Below, one piece after another: positions 34,890 to 48,917 of a DNA stretch of 64,000 nucleotides (positions within the stretch are counted from its first letter, which is position 1; the number at the start of each line of letters is the position of its first letter). The notes below the pieces were generated by a model, which was not told the origin of the DNA, made no database searches, and saw nothing but the letters and a program-made list of their open reading frames with translations. Source of the stretch: Schistocephalus solidus (lineage: Eukaryota; Platyhelminthes; Cestoda; Diphyllobothriidea; Diphyllobothriidae). The position numbers and the translations under genes were made by a program. Location of the stretch: assembly GCA_017591395.1 (NCBI GenBank), contig WEDG01002508.1, positions 1 through 64,000 on the forward strand, given 5' to 3'.

Positions 34890-35110
34890 GCAGGTAAGGC
34901 AACTTTTTATTCTGCCAACAAAAATTTCGGCTTCAAAGGCAGAATCTATGAGCAAATCTAAGGACTGCCGATAGGTTTCTCAATGTTCAGCCTAGTTTCA
35001 GAATGGATCCTACACAGGCTGGACCAGGTCACTTTAAAGCCCAACGGTACACGGTTGACACAGTCGTTATAATTGCAAAGGTATCAGGCCTCGAACACCT
35101 GTTTACTTAA
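34890..35110 (+). pseudogene. Heavily decayed PLE RT scrap
   Basis: The plus frame reads FYSANKNFGFKGRIYEQI, stop, GLPIGFSMFSLVSEWILHRLDQV. This aligns with PLE RT block 4 (F.F.G..YEQ..G.PMGSP.S.....E..LQRLE). The following catalytic block is unreadable (a VDTVVII trace in another frame). Confidence 0.6.
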
Positions 35111-35299
35111 ATCTCCAGTTCATTTAAGTGTATTTCAAGGAAAGAAACTCACACCTTTGAAATCCCTATTATTAAAATAAATGAAAAAAAGACGCAACAA
35201 TATAAAAAATTACAACTTTAAGTAAAATTGTCACAGAGTCCAATTTTTTCTGCAGTATATTTTTATCAAGCTGACGTTTTAATGTTTTCTCAGATTAAG

Positions 35300-35560
35300 G
35301 CATTACCCTTGGCTCTGACAGGTTATTCCATGGTGCCACGATACGGTTTGAAAAAATACTTCCTCGCATTCCAACTTCATTGGGGCACGCGTAGTATGAA
35401 GGGATGCATTTGGAGGTTAGTAAAATTGGCGAGTTGGAAGAAATCATCAAACAGAAAGTCACAATTCAAGCCAATCAGCATGCGGAAAGTATTTATTAAT
35501 TCTCCGCGCAACGGCCTATAACTTAGAGAATAGAGATTTAGGTTATTGGGGTGGATCATA
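35300..35560 (-). pseudogene. CR1-like LINE C-terminal scrap
   Basis: The minus frame YRPLRGELINTFRMLIGLNC followed by FFQLANFTNLQMHPFILRV resembles the RRLRGDLI.vYk...g......FF.l......RGH..KL segment found near the C-terminus of CR1-type LINE proteins. Only about 45 residues can be read. It is unrelated in sequence to the remnants at 2.8-3.7 kb. Confidence 0.5.
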
Positions 35561-38335
35561 ATGGCAGGGCACCTTGACCTCTTATCAATTTACTGGTCGT
35601 ATATGCACCCCTTCTATCTTCCTATTCCCCGAAATTTGGCTTATAAGTTTGGAAAAGAAGGCAAGAGCTGCTCTTTCATGACATACACGTCAACCGTTGA
35701 CATACTGGTGAGCAGAACATCGCGATTTAGTTGTCATAGTCACCACCTGATAATGAATAAATGCGACATGGTAAAATATGCATTTGAAGAATAAAATTTA
35801 CTACATCGAAACGGACAGAGGTATGCAGATATCCGGTACATTATCATCAGCCGCTGAGGCCATATGCGTCCACGAAAATAAAGCGAGATTTTACAGTATT
35901 GCGGCACTCGCTATTGCACATGAAGAACGCAGAAGAAACACCAGAACACATCTTCGCATGGCTAAGCATGCCTATCGCACATCGGCTGGCAGTCAACATG
36001 TATGCCAGAGGCATGAAGCTCAAGGAACAACTGGACGTGAGCAATCTGTTGTAGTTTTAAATTTCCAATATGATGACGATCCCTTTCACTAAACGGGGCA
36101 GACAGCAGGACAGTTTCGCTCATGAGGATTCGAGCGCCCAAGGCTTTTTGTACTGAAGACATGGCTGGCTAAACCCTGGGAAGGGAAAATTAATAAAACT
36201 TCGGATAACGGCGCTACCTGGCATTAAGATGGAAAAGAACGGTTGGAGGCATATAACTCTGGCACCAAAATAATTGACAGAAACGTTGTAAAACCCTTCT
36301 TATCAGGCATGGCGCATATGAAGCTATATTATTTGACGCATTTCCTAGCCGAGGGCGAACCCGGTCACCACACTCGGAGAGCACTGATATTCCTCAACGG
36401 CCGTATATTTTCTTTATATCCCCATTCGGTCATTGTTAAACTGCAAACCAGGTCTGGTGATGGCTACACACGCAAATGTACAGAAGACAGGTTCCCGTGC
36501 AACCCCGAATTTTTGAGTTAATAAAACTGCTGTTTCACTGCAAGCACCTCATCCTTCTTGGCATAAATGCGCGCCGCATTTGAAATGCATATGGAGTATA
36601 AAAAATAAGAAAACTAACGCTTTTAAGAAAATAATTTTCAAAATAAAATCATAGGTTAATTGATATAGCATATCCTAGGCGCCGAAAATCTCCTTAGAAC
36701 ACAGATAAAAATTAAAGTCATCATTATTCAGCAGTGCAAACATGGTATACGTAATAGGTCATCTCAAAAATTCACTTCAATGCCGAGTAAAAAGAGGAGG
36801 CAGTAGTATACCTGCCCGGTGATGAATTACTGAAAACATATGTATGAAGATTTGACTTTTTAAGTTTAACATGGGTATATCCACTGCATTAAAATACTGC
36901 TTAGAAGTAAGCTAAAGAGAGACAAGTTGGAATGCTGACACAGAGAATGCCACTAAACGCGGTGCCTATTTATAAAACCGATGACATTTTGCGGGTGCTT
37001 TATTGGCTGGCCTGCATATTTCTCGGGAAACAAAATGAGACTGAGCCGTTGTTTAAATTTCTTAATTAACTAACGGTCTTTATGAAATATTGCCGAAGCT
37101 CATTTGATGTTCCCCTCTGCATCGCATATTGTTCTCGATGAGGCGGACAAATCGACTAACTTGCGTACTGAACGTTGGTTACAGAGCTCAACCTATACAA
37201 ATGCTTTGGAATCCCATTCGTATGAGCAAAAAACAAGAATCGGATGCTAGGTTGAACGTTGGCGTTGAACAAAAGCACGCGGAGAAACGCAAGAAAAGGT
37301 AAAGTCTAGTTTTTACAGGGCACGAGTAGGATAGTAAATGAATGATAATGAATTTTTAACGTCTTCTTTCTTGAAAATTCTAGAAGATTCCCGTGCGCTG
37401 CTGTTTCTGCGATATAAAGGACACTCCTAGTGATAATTACCTATATAGGCGATTACTATCTGTGGAAAGGTTGCGACTGATATGAGGATATTGGTATTTT
37501 TTGCAGTTTTCTCGCTATTGACGTGATAGTGAAAGGTCGTAATAGGACGCAATGTAGCGGCAGCAGTGGTCTTTTCGACATTTTTATTGCATTGCGTATC
37601 TCTCGCCAACGATCAGTTTTTTTTGGGGAAGGGGGCTGCCTCCATCTCTACGTGTGAATGCTCCAAAGCCTATTATTTCGCAAACTCTGCGTCCGCCATA
37701 GATAATTTGTTTTCAATTTATTTCTATGCCCTTGTTTTTGAGTTCACCAGAATATTCTGTACAGCTCAAGGTTTAAGGCCCTCCAACGTATTCTTGTCCG
37801 TTGGGGTCGATGAAAGACATGACGGGCCTGTGACTGGTGCTCAACACAGGAAATGTGAAACTTATACTAAGGACTAGGCATCGTACTCATTCAAAACGGA
37901 TTCCGCTCGCGTACACCACTGCAGGTTTGCATACTGTGATCGAGAAGCCACCACCTGGGGTTGGGTATAGCTGGCTGGTGACGGCTTATAAGCCAGAAAT
38001 GGCCATTCCAGTCTTCATAGTCTTTGTTCGTCATGTTATTCTGCATATATATAATGTTCGAACCAAAGAGGTTCTTTGGGAAACGAAAACAAATTTTATT
38101 ATGTAAGTTTTGCTATCGTTTCCGAAAGTACTCCTTTTTTTCGAATTGTACTTCTTGGGATACCTATTTTCCAATTCGTGTATAAGTCACCAATATTGAA
38201 TTTGTTGGAATACGGACGATAACAACATTTGTAGGTTCTCTTATTTTTTATTGCTTTTTGGTAACTTTGTTTCCAGGGGCTAAATTTAGTTGACGTAGGC
38301 AGCGCCTTCTATTGAAGTTCTTTCTTCTATTCAAC
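35561..38335. other. Unassigned stretch upstream of NRDE2
   Basis: Frames at 35778-36092, 36243-36521 and 37837-38106 are open but unrecognised. The last could contain an upstream NRDE2 exon: an AG at about 37919 and a GTAAGT donor at 38103 would leave phase 2, which fits the phase of the first recognised NRDE2 exon. The encoded sequence does not resemble the family, so this is only a possibility. Confidence 0.3.
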
Positions 38336-41300
38336 AGACGTCAGCGCTCGGTGACTCCGGTAAAGAAACTTCTGGCGGAAACAGCACTGAAAAATGACTT
38401 TTATCTTATTGATCGTGGCTGCAACAAGAATATTTATAAATATTCATCAATTTATGAAGGAGAAGTGGCCAAATTTAACACCTCGTTGCAAAAGCGAATT
38501 TTAGGATTCAAGTATCTGCGTCTCCTAGATTTATCTCCAGAAGCGCTTAAGGAAGAGGCTAAGAAAAACAAACGGAAAAGATATTGTAGCAAACGGAATC
38601 ATAAACGGGTTCTCATGCTGGGAAAGTTTATCACCTCCTCAAAATACACACCTGGAAGTCCCGAACCTTTTGTTCCTATTCAAGAGTCCAGCCAGTCTGA
38701 ATCTTGTGTTGATGTCGTGCATGCACAAAAGTCAATAGATCTAGAGAAAGTGGCTCATTTAAACCGTCTTGTGTATAACCAACCGAAAAATATCAGGGCT
38801 TGGCTGGAGCTTATAGATCTTCAACTCAAAGACACAGAATTTTCCGGCTATTCATCTAGCAAAGTTGTCCAAAAGGAGGAATTCTGCTCACCACAGCGCT
38901 ATGTTCTTCTGGAAAAGCAGATAGCCACAGTTGAACGGGCATTGAGTGTAAATTCAGGAAACGTTCGTCTTCGACTTTTTCTGTCTGGATTACGTGAATT
39001 TGAAACGGAACTCATCGTAAGAGGCGTCCGCTCATCTTCAATCACCGAGTCCTCGACTGTATCACAGAAGAGTACTGTTGCGCGCGAGTGGTCAGAGTTT
39101 GTCTTTACCTGTCCACAGATAGTTTCCGTTTGGCGTGGATATATTGCTCATCTCCGCGGACGATTTTCCTCATCAGCTAACGCGGCCAGCGTTTTTAGTC
39201 GAATAGACTCGATCTACCAGCGTGCTCTGACGACTTTATCTGGAATTTTGTCTGGAAGGATTCTGTCACATAAGCCGACGGAAAATATGGCAGACTTAAC
39301 AGTAGGTATGCATTTTTTCCGTGTCTTCAGTCTTTTTGCTTTTCTAGCACATGGGAAGTACACCACAAATGTAAATTTACCAGACTTGACCATTCTGCTG
39401 TCTGTTTATTTTCCCTAAATAAATGACCCGTCAAAACACTTCAACCATTTCATTACAGTGCAGACCATATATTATCCAGTGGAAGGTAGAATCACGGGAC
39501 ATCGGTACATCAGACAGGTAATAACTTAAGAACCCAGTCATGTGAATAGGGCGTGAAGCACAAACTGCCTACAGTAGTGATCGGAAGCCCTTTCTGTATG
39601 TCTGCTCTCTTAATTAAACGACCAACATTCTTGACCGTGGGCAATCTTTAACTTGGAAGTAATAACTGCGAAACTCAAAGCTTTTATGTTAGCCCTGTGT
39701 GAGATCTAACGTTTCTTGATAAATTAGTTAGCGTCTGCTGTTCAAACCTCAAATGGGCCTCCTCGCTCTCGAAGTTAGGCAACTGAATGCATATCTCTTC
39801 CGTGAATTTCTCCGATTAACCTTCCTACACCAGCTTAACTTGTGTTCAAGTCTAAAATGTTTACCTATACCTTGATAGTAGCCTAGCCACTTGAAAATAT
39901 ATTTACTGTCATGGAGCTAACTTATTTGCTTTCTATGGCATGCATTTTATTTTTGCGAATTAATAAAACAGATCACTGCATTTATATCCCTTCCGAGCCT
40001 GTTGGCTCCTGTTACTCATGCTAATAATGACAAATCCACAGACCCGAAAAGGGATCCTGACTCTGCACCAACTGTTCAATCACTAATTGGCCTAGTTTAT
40101 TTGACCGTTCTGCGTATTTGTGGTAATATGTTTGCATCTTCCGTTGCTGAAAATTTCCTCTAAGTAGAAATATAACATTGGTTGAAAGCCTAACAAATGA
40201 TCCATCGTGATGGTCAAACCGCCAGTTCGAAACGAAGTGAAGCAAGCCATCTGAGAGTAGTTTTTACGTTGTACTAGGATTATGAACTACCAGTGTAGAA
40301 TTGGTCTCGCCAACACTGTCTTTGTTCAGGTCCTAGCTAGCTGAAGCACTTAACGGGTCCCTTTTGAGCAAAAAATCATACCAATATTTGCTATCCGCCT
40401 AAATTAAAAATTCGCAAGGCACCTCAAGGAAATACGGCTTCCTCGATCAGGTGTGCTCAAAGCGTAAATTTTCTTATGGAAAAAGTAAAGAATTAGCTGT
40501 CGGCCTCATCTTATTTAGATCGGGTTTCTTTGCGTATTGTAGAACCACCGTCAACTTTTAGTTTGCTGATTACAGATGCAACTATAGTACAAAAATTTTA
40601 GTATTGCATTGAATCGCTAGCAGAAAATGCCAATCACTTTCTTTCCAATTTTTTTCCAGAACTTCTGGCTGAGTACTGCTGGTGGCTGAGCCAAACAGGC
40701 TTCACAGAACGTGCCATCTCTATGTGGCAGGCGGCAATCGAGTTTTCTTGCTTCTGCCCCCCGCGTCTAAAGTCCACCCACTATGTCAGTTTTGAACAAC
40801 GGCACGCTGAATTCGAAAAGTTTTGGACCAGCGATGTCCCTCGGTTTGGCCATCCGCTGGCTCGGGGATGGTCAACCTGGTTTTCCACTGGCGGTGTAAC
40901 TGAGCCCCGTGACTGTGGATCCCAACAACAGGTATCTTCCAACTTGGCCGCGGACCTGGATGAAGACTGGAGTCCCTCGTCGGCCACAGCAGCCGCCCGG
41001 TGGCAGCAAATTTCCACTGCCTGGAACCGTAAGTTCCCCTTTCCTGAATTGCCCACTGATATAAGGACTTTTCAAGTCATCATACCACCTTCGCTTCCTC
41101 TCGTCTTCCGATTACTCCTTACTCTTTCTTTCCAAGCCTCTCATGCGCATCTCACCCGTAAACTCTATTAATACGTTATAAAGAAACCTCCGAGGCTGCG
41201 GAGGACGTGCTTCTCAACTTCGATTCTACCGCTCCGGAAGCGGAGAAACTGGGGACCGTTGCGGTGACGGCGGTGGCGACTGCTGTTTCGAACTCAGTGC

Positions 41301-44300
41301 AAACGAAGGGTTCCTCTTCGTTTTCTGGTTCGCACCACCTAACAACCCATCCACTCACTTCCAGCCTCAGCCGGAAGCACATGCGTGGCCTTGCATGGTT
41401 GGGTTTGGAACGAACCCGCGAATCCGTTGGTTGGTTGCCGGCCTGCAGCACTCTCTCGGGTCAAGCATTAGCTGCTGTTGAGGACCCTGAACGTCTTGTG
41501 CGTTTCGACGAGGTGCGGCCTTGCCTCCTCGAGGTACATCTTCAGCCGGACCTTACGGAAAGTGAGGTCGTTAGACGTCAGCAGCGAATGCTCCTCTTGT
41601 TTTTGGAGTTCCTTGGAGTGTGGGATGCCGAGGTTGCGCAAATGTACAACTTTCCGCCAGGTAAAATATCCTTGCAATAATAGCAAGCGTTTACATTGAG
41701 CTAAAATATTTAACGACAGGAAAGTCTCTTTGCCTCAATTTGCGACCCGAGAATTTTGATTTTGACTTCATCGCACAGTACACAGCTTAACTATCGAAGA
41801 ATCTCCTGTAGTCCTTTAGTTCACCTTCAAGAACAACCCAGTTAACTAGGTTGTATGATGGCGCTTTTCTGATGGAAAACTGCTTGGTCACCTGCATATC
41901 AATGTACTGTTGAACGTTTCCTTGAAGGAAATTTAGCTTCTTATGGTCTATATGTTATATCTTATCACAATTCGCTTCGACTTAACACACTCTTAGTTGC
42001 ATATTTTTGAAGCGTGGCTCAAATTTTTTCATTTGCTTCTAGTTTCTGAACTAGCGGAAAATAAACAGAAACTTGAAAAATGGGTACTCCTGTTTAATTT
42101 TTTGCACATTAAAATAGGGCCGGAAATTTGATCATGGACTTTCAATGCACGGGCGTTTAACACGGGATAAATCGAGAATGGGGGCAGATTTGACGGGGTC
42201 ACTTCCCTGCCATTCTTTCCAACTGAAGGCAATTGTCTTACTCTTAAATTTTTAGCCACTGATGTGTGTGCACGCTGTTCAGCGTAGTCAAACCGACATT
42301 AACTAGGAAGTAATAGAAAACGCGGATAGCAGAAATCCGTAGAGGAGTACGCCTTGACACGCCGATTCTGTTTTTTTTATTAACTGGAGAACGATTTAAA
42401 CATAAGAAGAGGAATGCAGACAAAGCATGACCCAAATAAGGGCCTAAAAGGGAATTACAAACGTGCGCGATGAATATAATAAGGAAGTTTACAACTTTCT
42501 GAAAAAAGGATTCAGCGCGGAAAGTTTAGGAGAGATTAGAAGATTAAGTCACACCAGGATATTGGGTAGGCGTACTTCACTGGAAATAATGTGAAGACAT
42601 GATGTTAGAATCGGGGGGCAGCCTGTAGACATCGAATAGATTGCTGCCTGTTTATTAAAAGACCACTGTTTCACGATCAATTTAAAGTGTAATTCAAGCT
42701 CTAATAATTTGGGAATACTTGTCCTCGCTGGAACTGCGACCAGTGACATAATAGTCAGCAACTGGTACTCGGCCGATCTCCAAACGCATCCGCCTTCCTC
42801 GCCGTGACCAAATATGGTCAGGACTTGCCACCGTTTGGCGCATCAGGTACGGCTGCAGATAGCGATAACGGGTTGACACAGACAACAATAGAGTAGACAC
42901 TATTAACACTCCTTTGGACAGGAGCCTCACCGTGCATGATACAATGACAACGACCACCATGTAGAATTCGCCAGATAGGCATGATGTAGAGAGTGACTTG
43001 TTAGGTTTTATTGGCGGCCGAGTGAGGGCAGCACTGCATGCGTTAAAACCAAAATGTGTGGCCCTTCATAACGGGCATAGGCAAACGAAGCAGTGGGTCC
43101 GGTGGAGTGCGCTTTACACGCAACCAGTCTCGGAATATCGGTAACCGATTTATCTATATTCCAAACAGTTAATAATTGGGTGGCCTAAGGGCGTTCTTAC
43201 CATCGTGCTATATAAACGTGGAGTATGATGAAACTAATTTTTAAATTGCAAATAGTTTCAATAGTATATGCTTTCGAAGGTTTTTTTTCCCCAGTGAGAT
43301 CTCCATATGTCACTGACTGTATACTTCTTGCTACAAGGCCAGCCTTCGACTGTTCGTGAGGAATGCACTGATGTGCCTTGGGATGGTTGCTCCACTGTCG
43401 ACCCCACATTCTTCCCCACCCATGCACCAGGCGACTTTTTGAGCCTATCAGCTAACTGATGGTGGAATTGGGCGCGGTGATTGACGTGGCGTGAAAACCT
43501 ACGTCCGAGGGATGTCACACGCTCATGGAGTGATATTTAAGGGTTCACACGGACTCAGCACAACTCGATAAACATGTGTAATGAGCCAGTCTGACTTCCG
43601 TTTCGCTTAGCGCTCCAGCAGTGCAGCCCGTTATGGGAACACAGGAATACTGCACACCTAGTTAATCACTTGGCGAAACAGGCTTTTAAGTTTCCTTAAG
43701 CATGCTCTTTCTTCTTGTCCTCTGTTATCCTAGACCTCTGTATGATGCATGAATTGTCAGATCAAAGTTTTCTCCAACGCCAGCGCATTAGTCCACGCCA
43801 GTTTGGCTTCATCTGGCTTCGACCGTCCAACAGTCAGAGCTCGCCCTCCAGTGTATCCAATGTCACCCAGCGCACTCAGTTGGCCGTAGCTTCTGCGGCT
43901 CTTGAGCAGTGCTCACTCCTATTTCCTCAGGATATTGACTGGCAGTCGACCATCGGACGTCTGCGATTTGCCCACGTGACACAGCTCTTCGTACGCACGA
44001 TTGCCACACAGAAGACACCAACAAAGGTTAGGCACACAAATGCGGGCGCTAGAATTTGATCTTTTTGTCAAGTTGACTATCGACAAGTATTGGCACCAGC
44101 CAGCAAAGACTGGACTTACTTATTTACTATTTATCTACCCATACCCTGGCGGGTAACGTCTGACTTTTAAACTTGCGTCTCGTTAGTTGTTAGCACCCGC
44201 CAGTTAAACGATGGGGTTTGCTATCTGTCCGCTGCTACTGGAACTATTTAAAGCCACGTAGGAATGATCCGATTGCAGAATGGAATATAGGCGTTCCGCT

Positions 44301-47300
44301 TCGCTTTGGGACTCCATTCCACAGCCCTCACGACGTTCGATGGCAACCGAGAAGTATCACGAAAAAACTTGAAAGAGATTAGAATGGCCATTGCAGACTA
44401 CAAGGTGAAATGCGATACCTTCATTCTGTCTTGGAACTACTTCAGGTTGATGAGCATAATTCTTGCTTGAAATGGTGGTTCCGTCTACCGTGAGCACATA
44501 TCTAAAACTATCGTACCACTGGACAAGATTATTTTTTTACTTGACTAAAGCCTTCCACGTTTTATCGTAATTGTGCTGTTTTAGAGTTTTTTTATGGTTT
44601 CAATGCCCTAGCGTTGAAGGATTTCGGTAGTTACTATGGGGTCGTTGTCGAGAACAAAGCTGACCCCGTCATATATGCCCTAGACAATCTTGGGATAAGA
44701 ACGAGCAGTAAGTACTGGGCGACACTGGAGGTTGATAAGATGTTTGGATGTATTAAGCCCAAGAAAGTTGATTGACTCATGGTAGAAGAACAAATTTCTA
44801 CCCCTCATCACTGTTAAATGATTCTGTGAGCTCAATTATTTGCTTTAAGAGTTTTCGGAAAGATAAGGAGTAGGAACCGTCCATAATAAAGGTGGTCTTG
44901 CGCTAAGTTCCCGGAAGACGAGAGTTAGGGCCAAGGTTAAGGCTAGAGTTAGATTTAGGGTTTGGGTTATGATTGGAGCTAAGGTATATATAGAGCTGAG
45001 ACCTGATTTGGGTTAAGTTTAGGATTAGCGATAGGATTACTGTAATGACTAGGGTTAGAGCACGGGAATGGGTGCCTTTCTTAGCCCAAGACCACCTGTA
45101 TTGCGGGGAAGGTAGGTCCCTGATCCCGTGTTTTACCGCGTTTTGTTATAAGATAAACTTATTAGAGCCCATCCTTCTTGAAGAAGTCGAAGTCGGCAGA
45201 CGCAAAATGTAGATTATTAATCATCACACAATTATAAGCGTCACGATATAACAACAGAAGGTGGAAAACGGCCGAAGGTAAAGGATAAGGGGTGAGTTGG
45301 AGGCCGTCTGGACGTGTCAAACAAGTGACAGGCGTATACATTAGTTTTGAAGCTCTTCCGTATTCTGGTGGAGCGTTTTGTGTTAAGGCGCGTTCATCCT
45401 TCAGGATATCCGCAGAATATATTCTCCTTTGCCTGCTGGTCGGGCAGCAGACAAAGCTTCGTTTTTAGCTTAGGCGGTCAAATTGTCCCCTCTGTAAAGT
45501 TCTGCTTGCGGGGTGTACTTATACGAATTGTTTTAATATAAAATGCTATTTATGGAACACCCTAAAAGAGCGAATACTCTCCTTTCTTGTTTTCCCTCGT
45601 TAAATTTAATCCTGGATGAAATTGTTCCGCTTTTTTCCAAAGGGTATTCACTACTAAGAAAAAAATTGTCGGTAGTTCGGTATGGGAATCGATATATCCC
45701 GTGATCGACTAAGGCTGGTTCTTCTTCGGCTTACCGATGAAAACTTCCTAGGTGGGGATTCATCGAGGCATGGACTTGTCAGACTTTGCTTGCACAAGCT
45801 CCACACTGACACTTAGCATGGAGGAAACACTGTTCATCATCTAACTGGTGACAAGTGGGGAATATGACGAATCCATTGTAAATGCCAGTATCACTTGTCT
45901 CACAGCTCTGAGCACATATGATCCGTGTGAGGAACCATTCGGCGGAATTTGAAAATCAAGGATGACATTTAACTTAGATTTTCAGAGTTTTTCAGGTTTT
46001 CGGAAAGCTTCATAGTTAAATTTGCTATCGTTGTGGTCATAGGTTCGTGTGTAGCCTGAGCATTTTGTGCAGGTAGGGCCAGGTTTCGTGATATGGTCTG
46101 GATCGTCTTGAGTTACTGAAAAGTTTCATCATACGCCTATGATGGAATAGGCTCATGCGGTGGCCGAATGGTCTGGGACGTATGGACATGAAATTGGGAG
46201 TGGCGAGGTGTTCCAGAAATTGAATAAATTGAAATTTTGGTAAAGCTTTTGTAAAGTCTGATTTACGAAACTGGAACTTCGTAAGGAACGAGTCTTGCGT
46301 CTCTCCCGTCTATGCGAATGGTAGATATCACACGTTACTACAATGGGTATTCGGATGAATCTTTACTCTAAAGCCAGTTTGCCATTGCTTATTAAATTTT
46401 ACAGAACTGCGTTCCTTACTCAGGGCATTAAACCTGTACGCGCGTATTCACACTTCATGAAAATCTCATCAAAACTAGCACTTTATGCAGTTTGGGAAAA
46501 CATCCATCTCCCAATTTTCGTTTGAGTGCTTATGTGCTGAGTGTAAAAGGAACTGCTATGTATGTTTGCCTTTTCTCCACTGATAACCCGTCTTCCTAGA
46601 AAAAAAAGAGTTGGTTTTGTTGTGGCACAGTTTAACTGTACGTTTAAATTAACGTGCTTAAACGCCCAGAAACAGTCGTTTCCTTTTCATATTTTTGCTT
46701 GTTTTCCCCATTCCTGGAAAGTGTGAATTTCGTGGCTTTGCCCAGTAAGTGTTTACTTGGCCAACTTTTTAAATGTTATTTAAAAGTCTTCCATTTGAGT
46801 AACATCTTAGAGACGTTTATATACTCGGTCTTATATCACGTTTCCTTTTACCTATAAAAATATTTGAAGAGTAGGTGAATATTTAGCCTGGAATAAGACT
46901 CCTCTGGTCAAACCCACTGTGAGCTTCTGTCCGTTGATAACAGTGGACTAAACTACGGAGAACAGTGTTCACATCCGCCTGTAGGTAACGGCTTTCCTGA
47001 TCTGGATTGGGTGACTAAACCCTAACGTCAGACACATACTTCATACTGACCCTGATCCCTGCTCTACCGTTCCTCCTTAGCTCTTTCCCTCTTTATCGCG
47101 AGCATTCTACCACTGTCAGTGCCTTGCACTGAGTGGCACATGCAGTCTTTGAGCTCATAACAAAGTTCGTACTTATGCGTGACGCTTGTTTAGGAATTTA
47201 CTCCTATTACCCTTTTAATGTGAAAAAAAATAGCTGCAGTAAAGTAGTGGTGATCAGTCAACACAGCCCTGTTGCAAGCGGAAAGCCAAACTCACTAGAA

Positions 47301-48841
47301 TGTCGTGCCGATTCGCTAGATTGTATGATTGCAACCTTTTATAGGTGGGCAGTGTACTCGGTGTTTTTGGAGTCTGCAGTTGACATCGCTTTTTCAGCCA
47401 GAATACTTCTTGCCTAACCGCCCGCTCACTTTATCAACTTCAGACTGTGTTGGGAACATGGCGACGGAGGGCCAAACAGTTGCTGTCCTCACCGACTGCC
47501 CAAGCGGACGTGAGTATGTGGTCTGCCTTCGCCTGTGGACTCGCTGTAGCAGCTCATGTCTGCTCTGCCTACAGACCAACCGACGTGGAGACGTTCGCTG
47601 CCGAGGCTCGTCGGGTGTTCACCTCCACCTTGCGGATGTATCGCATTTCTCTGCCGTCGCCACTCGCGACAGCAGCAACCCCATCAGTCGGACTGGATAG
47701 CTTCACTTTCCTTCTACCGCGCCTGCAGATTGCACACGTAATACACCAGCTTATCCTTTGATTTTGCAACGATAAGTCGTTAGAGCCTCCAGAAATGGTC
47801 ATTTGAGTCTCCCTCGACATCTCAGTCGCACTATTACTTTTCACTATGCGACTGCCTCTAAAAGCTCTATATTACAAGTAAACAAAGCAAAGCGGAGCGA
47901 GCGTGTTCCTCTAGCGTTACGTCTTTGACTGCCTTTGTGAAAAAGTAACCCAGTGAGATCATCCTAAAAGGACAAATTTGGGCTCAAATTGCGAAGAGAG
48001 CCGCTAACATCTCTCGATGAAATCGCGAATTTTGTAAGACGATGAACAACACTTATTTTCAGAGAAACCTAGTCCTATAAAGTGAGAGACAACCTTAAAC
48101 AGCCAAAACGATGTATCCTTGGTTTTTGGGCGACAAAATGTCACCGTTTCTCACGGGTATCTTAAAAAATCGGTGTCTTGGGCATAATTGCCGGAAGTTG
48201 GAGACGCTACGAGGATAAATTTTGGCACACAACGCCCACACTTGCCTCCGATGTGGTTATATTTCGGGCTCACCGACCATACCCAGTTATAAAAAATCAA
48301 TGGCTTGGCTTCCCCCTTTCATCACCCAACTCTCCAAAACATATACAGTTTCAACTTTGCCATTCAGAAGTTGGCTGTGTTCATTGAATAAGGAAAATGC
48401 AGCCGTTACTTCGCTTTCAGGGAGAACCTGCTACTTACTGATGTTGACCGACTTATGAAAACCCCATGTCGCATGTCTTTCTAACTGCCTCGCTTTTAGC
48501 GTTACTTGGAGTTCGAACTCTTTGTGGGTGCTCCCGTGGACGCTCCACGTCCTTCCTCCGAGGCCTGTTTCGCTCGCGTGCTCCAACTTCTCCACACGGT
48601 AGCTACTGGGGCCTGCGTCAACGTCCAGGCCGAGGCCTTTGCAGTCCCAAGTCCAGTTGAGCTGGCGGAGGCTGCAACTCTCCTGGCCCAGAGCCTTGAG
48701 ACCCTAAAGGCAGCCCTCGAGGCACACACACCCACTTCGGAGGTAGACTACCTTCAGCGCACTGCTGCCCAGTGTGCCCAAGTCGCTGGTCTGCTCTCCT
48801 CCTTTCTGCTACATATCCAACTCCTAGCGCTGGATGAAACC
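38336..48841 (+). CDS. NRDE2: NRDE2 (nuclear exosome regulator), partial at both ends
   Basis: NRDE2 is a nuclear HAT-repeat protein that binds the RNA helicase MTR4 and restrains the nuclear exosome; in worms it acts in nuclear RNAi. Exons: 38336-39305, 40660-41028, 41184-41660, 43734-44026, 47444-47737 and 48500-48841. All phases match (2/1/1/1/0/0), 915 codons in total. Family landmarks in order: FYLIDRGCNKNIYKYSSIYE (N-terminal motif), DLEKVAHLNRLVYNQPKNIR and WLELIDLQ (start of the NRDE-2 domain), IATVERAL, QIVSVWRGYIAHLRGRF, ERAISMWQAAIEFSCF, FEKFWTSDVP, EDPERLVRFDEV, LLFLEFLGVWD, AEARRVFTSTLRMYR and RYLEFELFVGAP (HAT-like). Against the roughly 1160-residue vertebrate protein, the first 150 or so and last 250-300 residues are missing. 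Exon 6 ends at a good GTAAGT, but no C-terminal HAT exon follows; LINE-tail repeats and the inverted-duplication arm do. Confidence 0.9.
44884..45105. mobile_element. MITE-like element with TTAGGG-like core
   Basis: Lies in NRDE2 intron 4. Terminal inverted repeats of about 20-25 bp (GGTGGTCTTGCGCTAAG at 44891-44907; its diverged reverse complement CTTAGCCCAAGACCACC at 45080-45096) enclose about 170 bp of degenerate GTTAGG/TTAGGG-like repeats. No coding sequence. No clear target-site duplication was found. Confidence 0.55.
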
Positions 48842-48917
48842 GTAAGTCAGCGCTATCAGATGCTTTTTGCCTTGTACGTGTGTGAATTACCCATTGGGTG
48901 TGGCCCGCCATTGGGTG

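Noticed and set aside
37837..38106. Upstream exon of NRDE2
   Set aside because: The phase fits, but that happens one time in three by chance, and the protein does not look like the family N-terminus.
44930..45060. True interstitial telomere
   Set aside because: Repeats are very degenerate and enclosed by inverted repeats; a MITE-like element explains them better.
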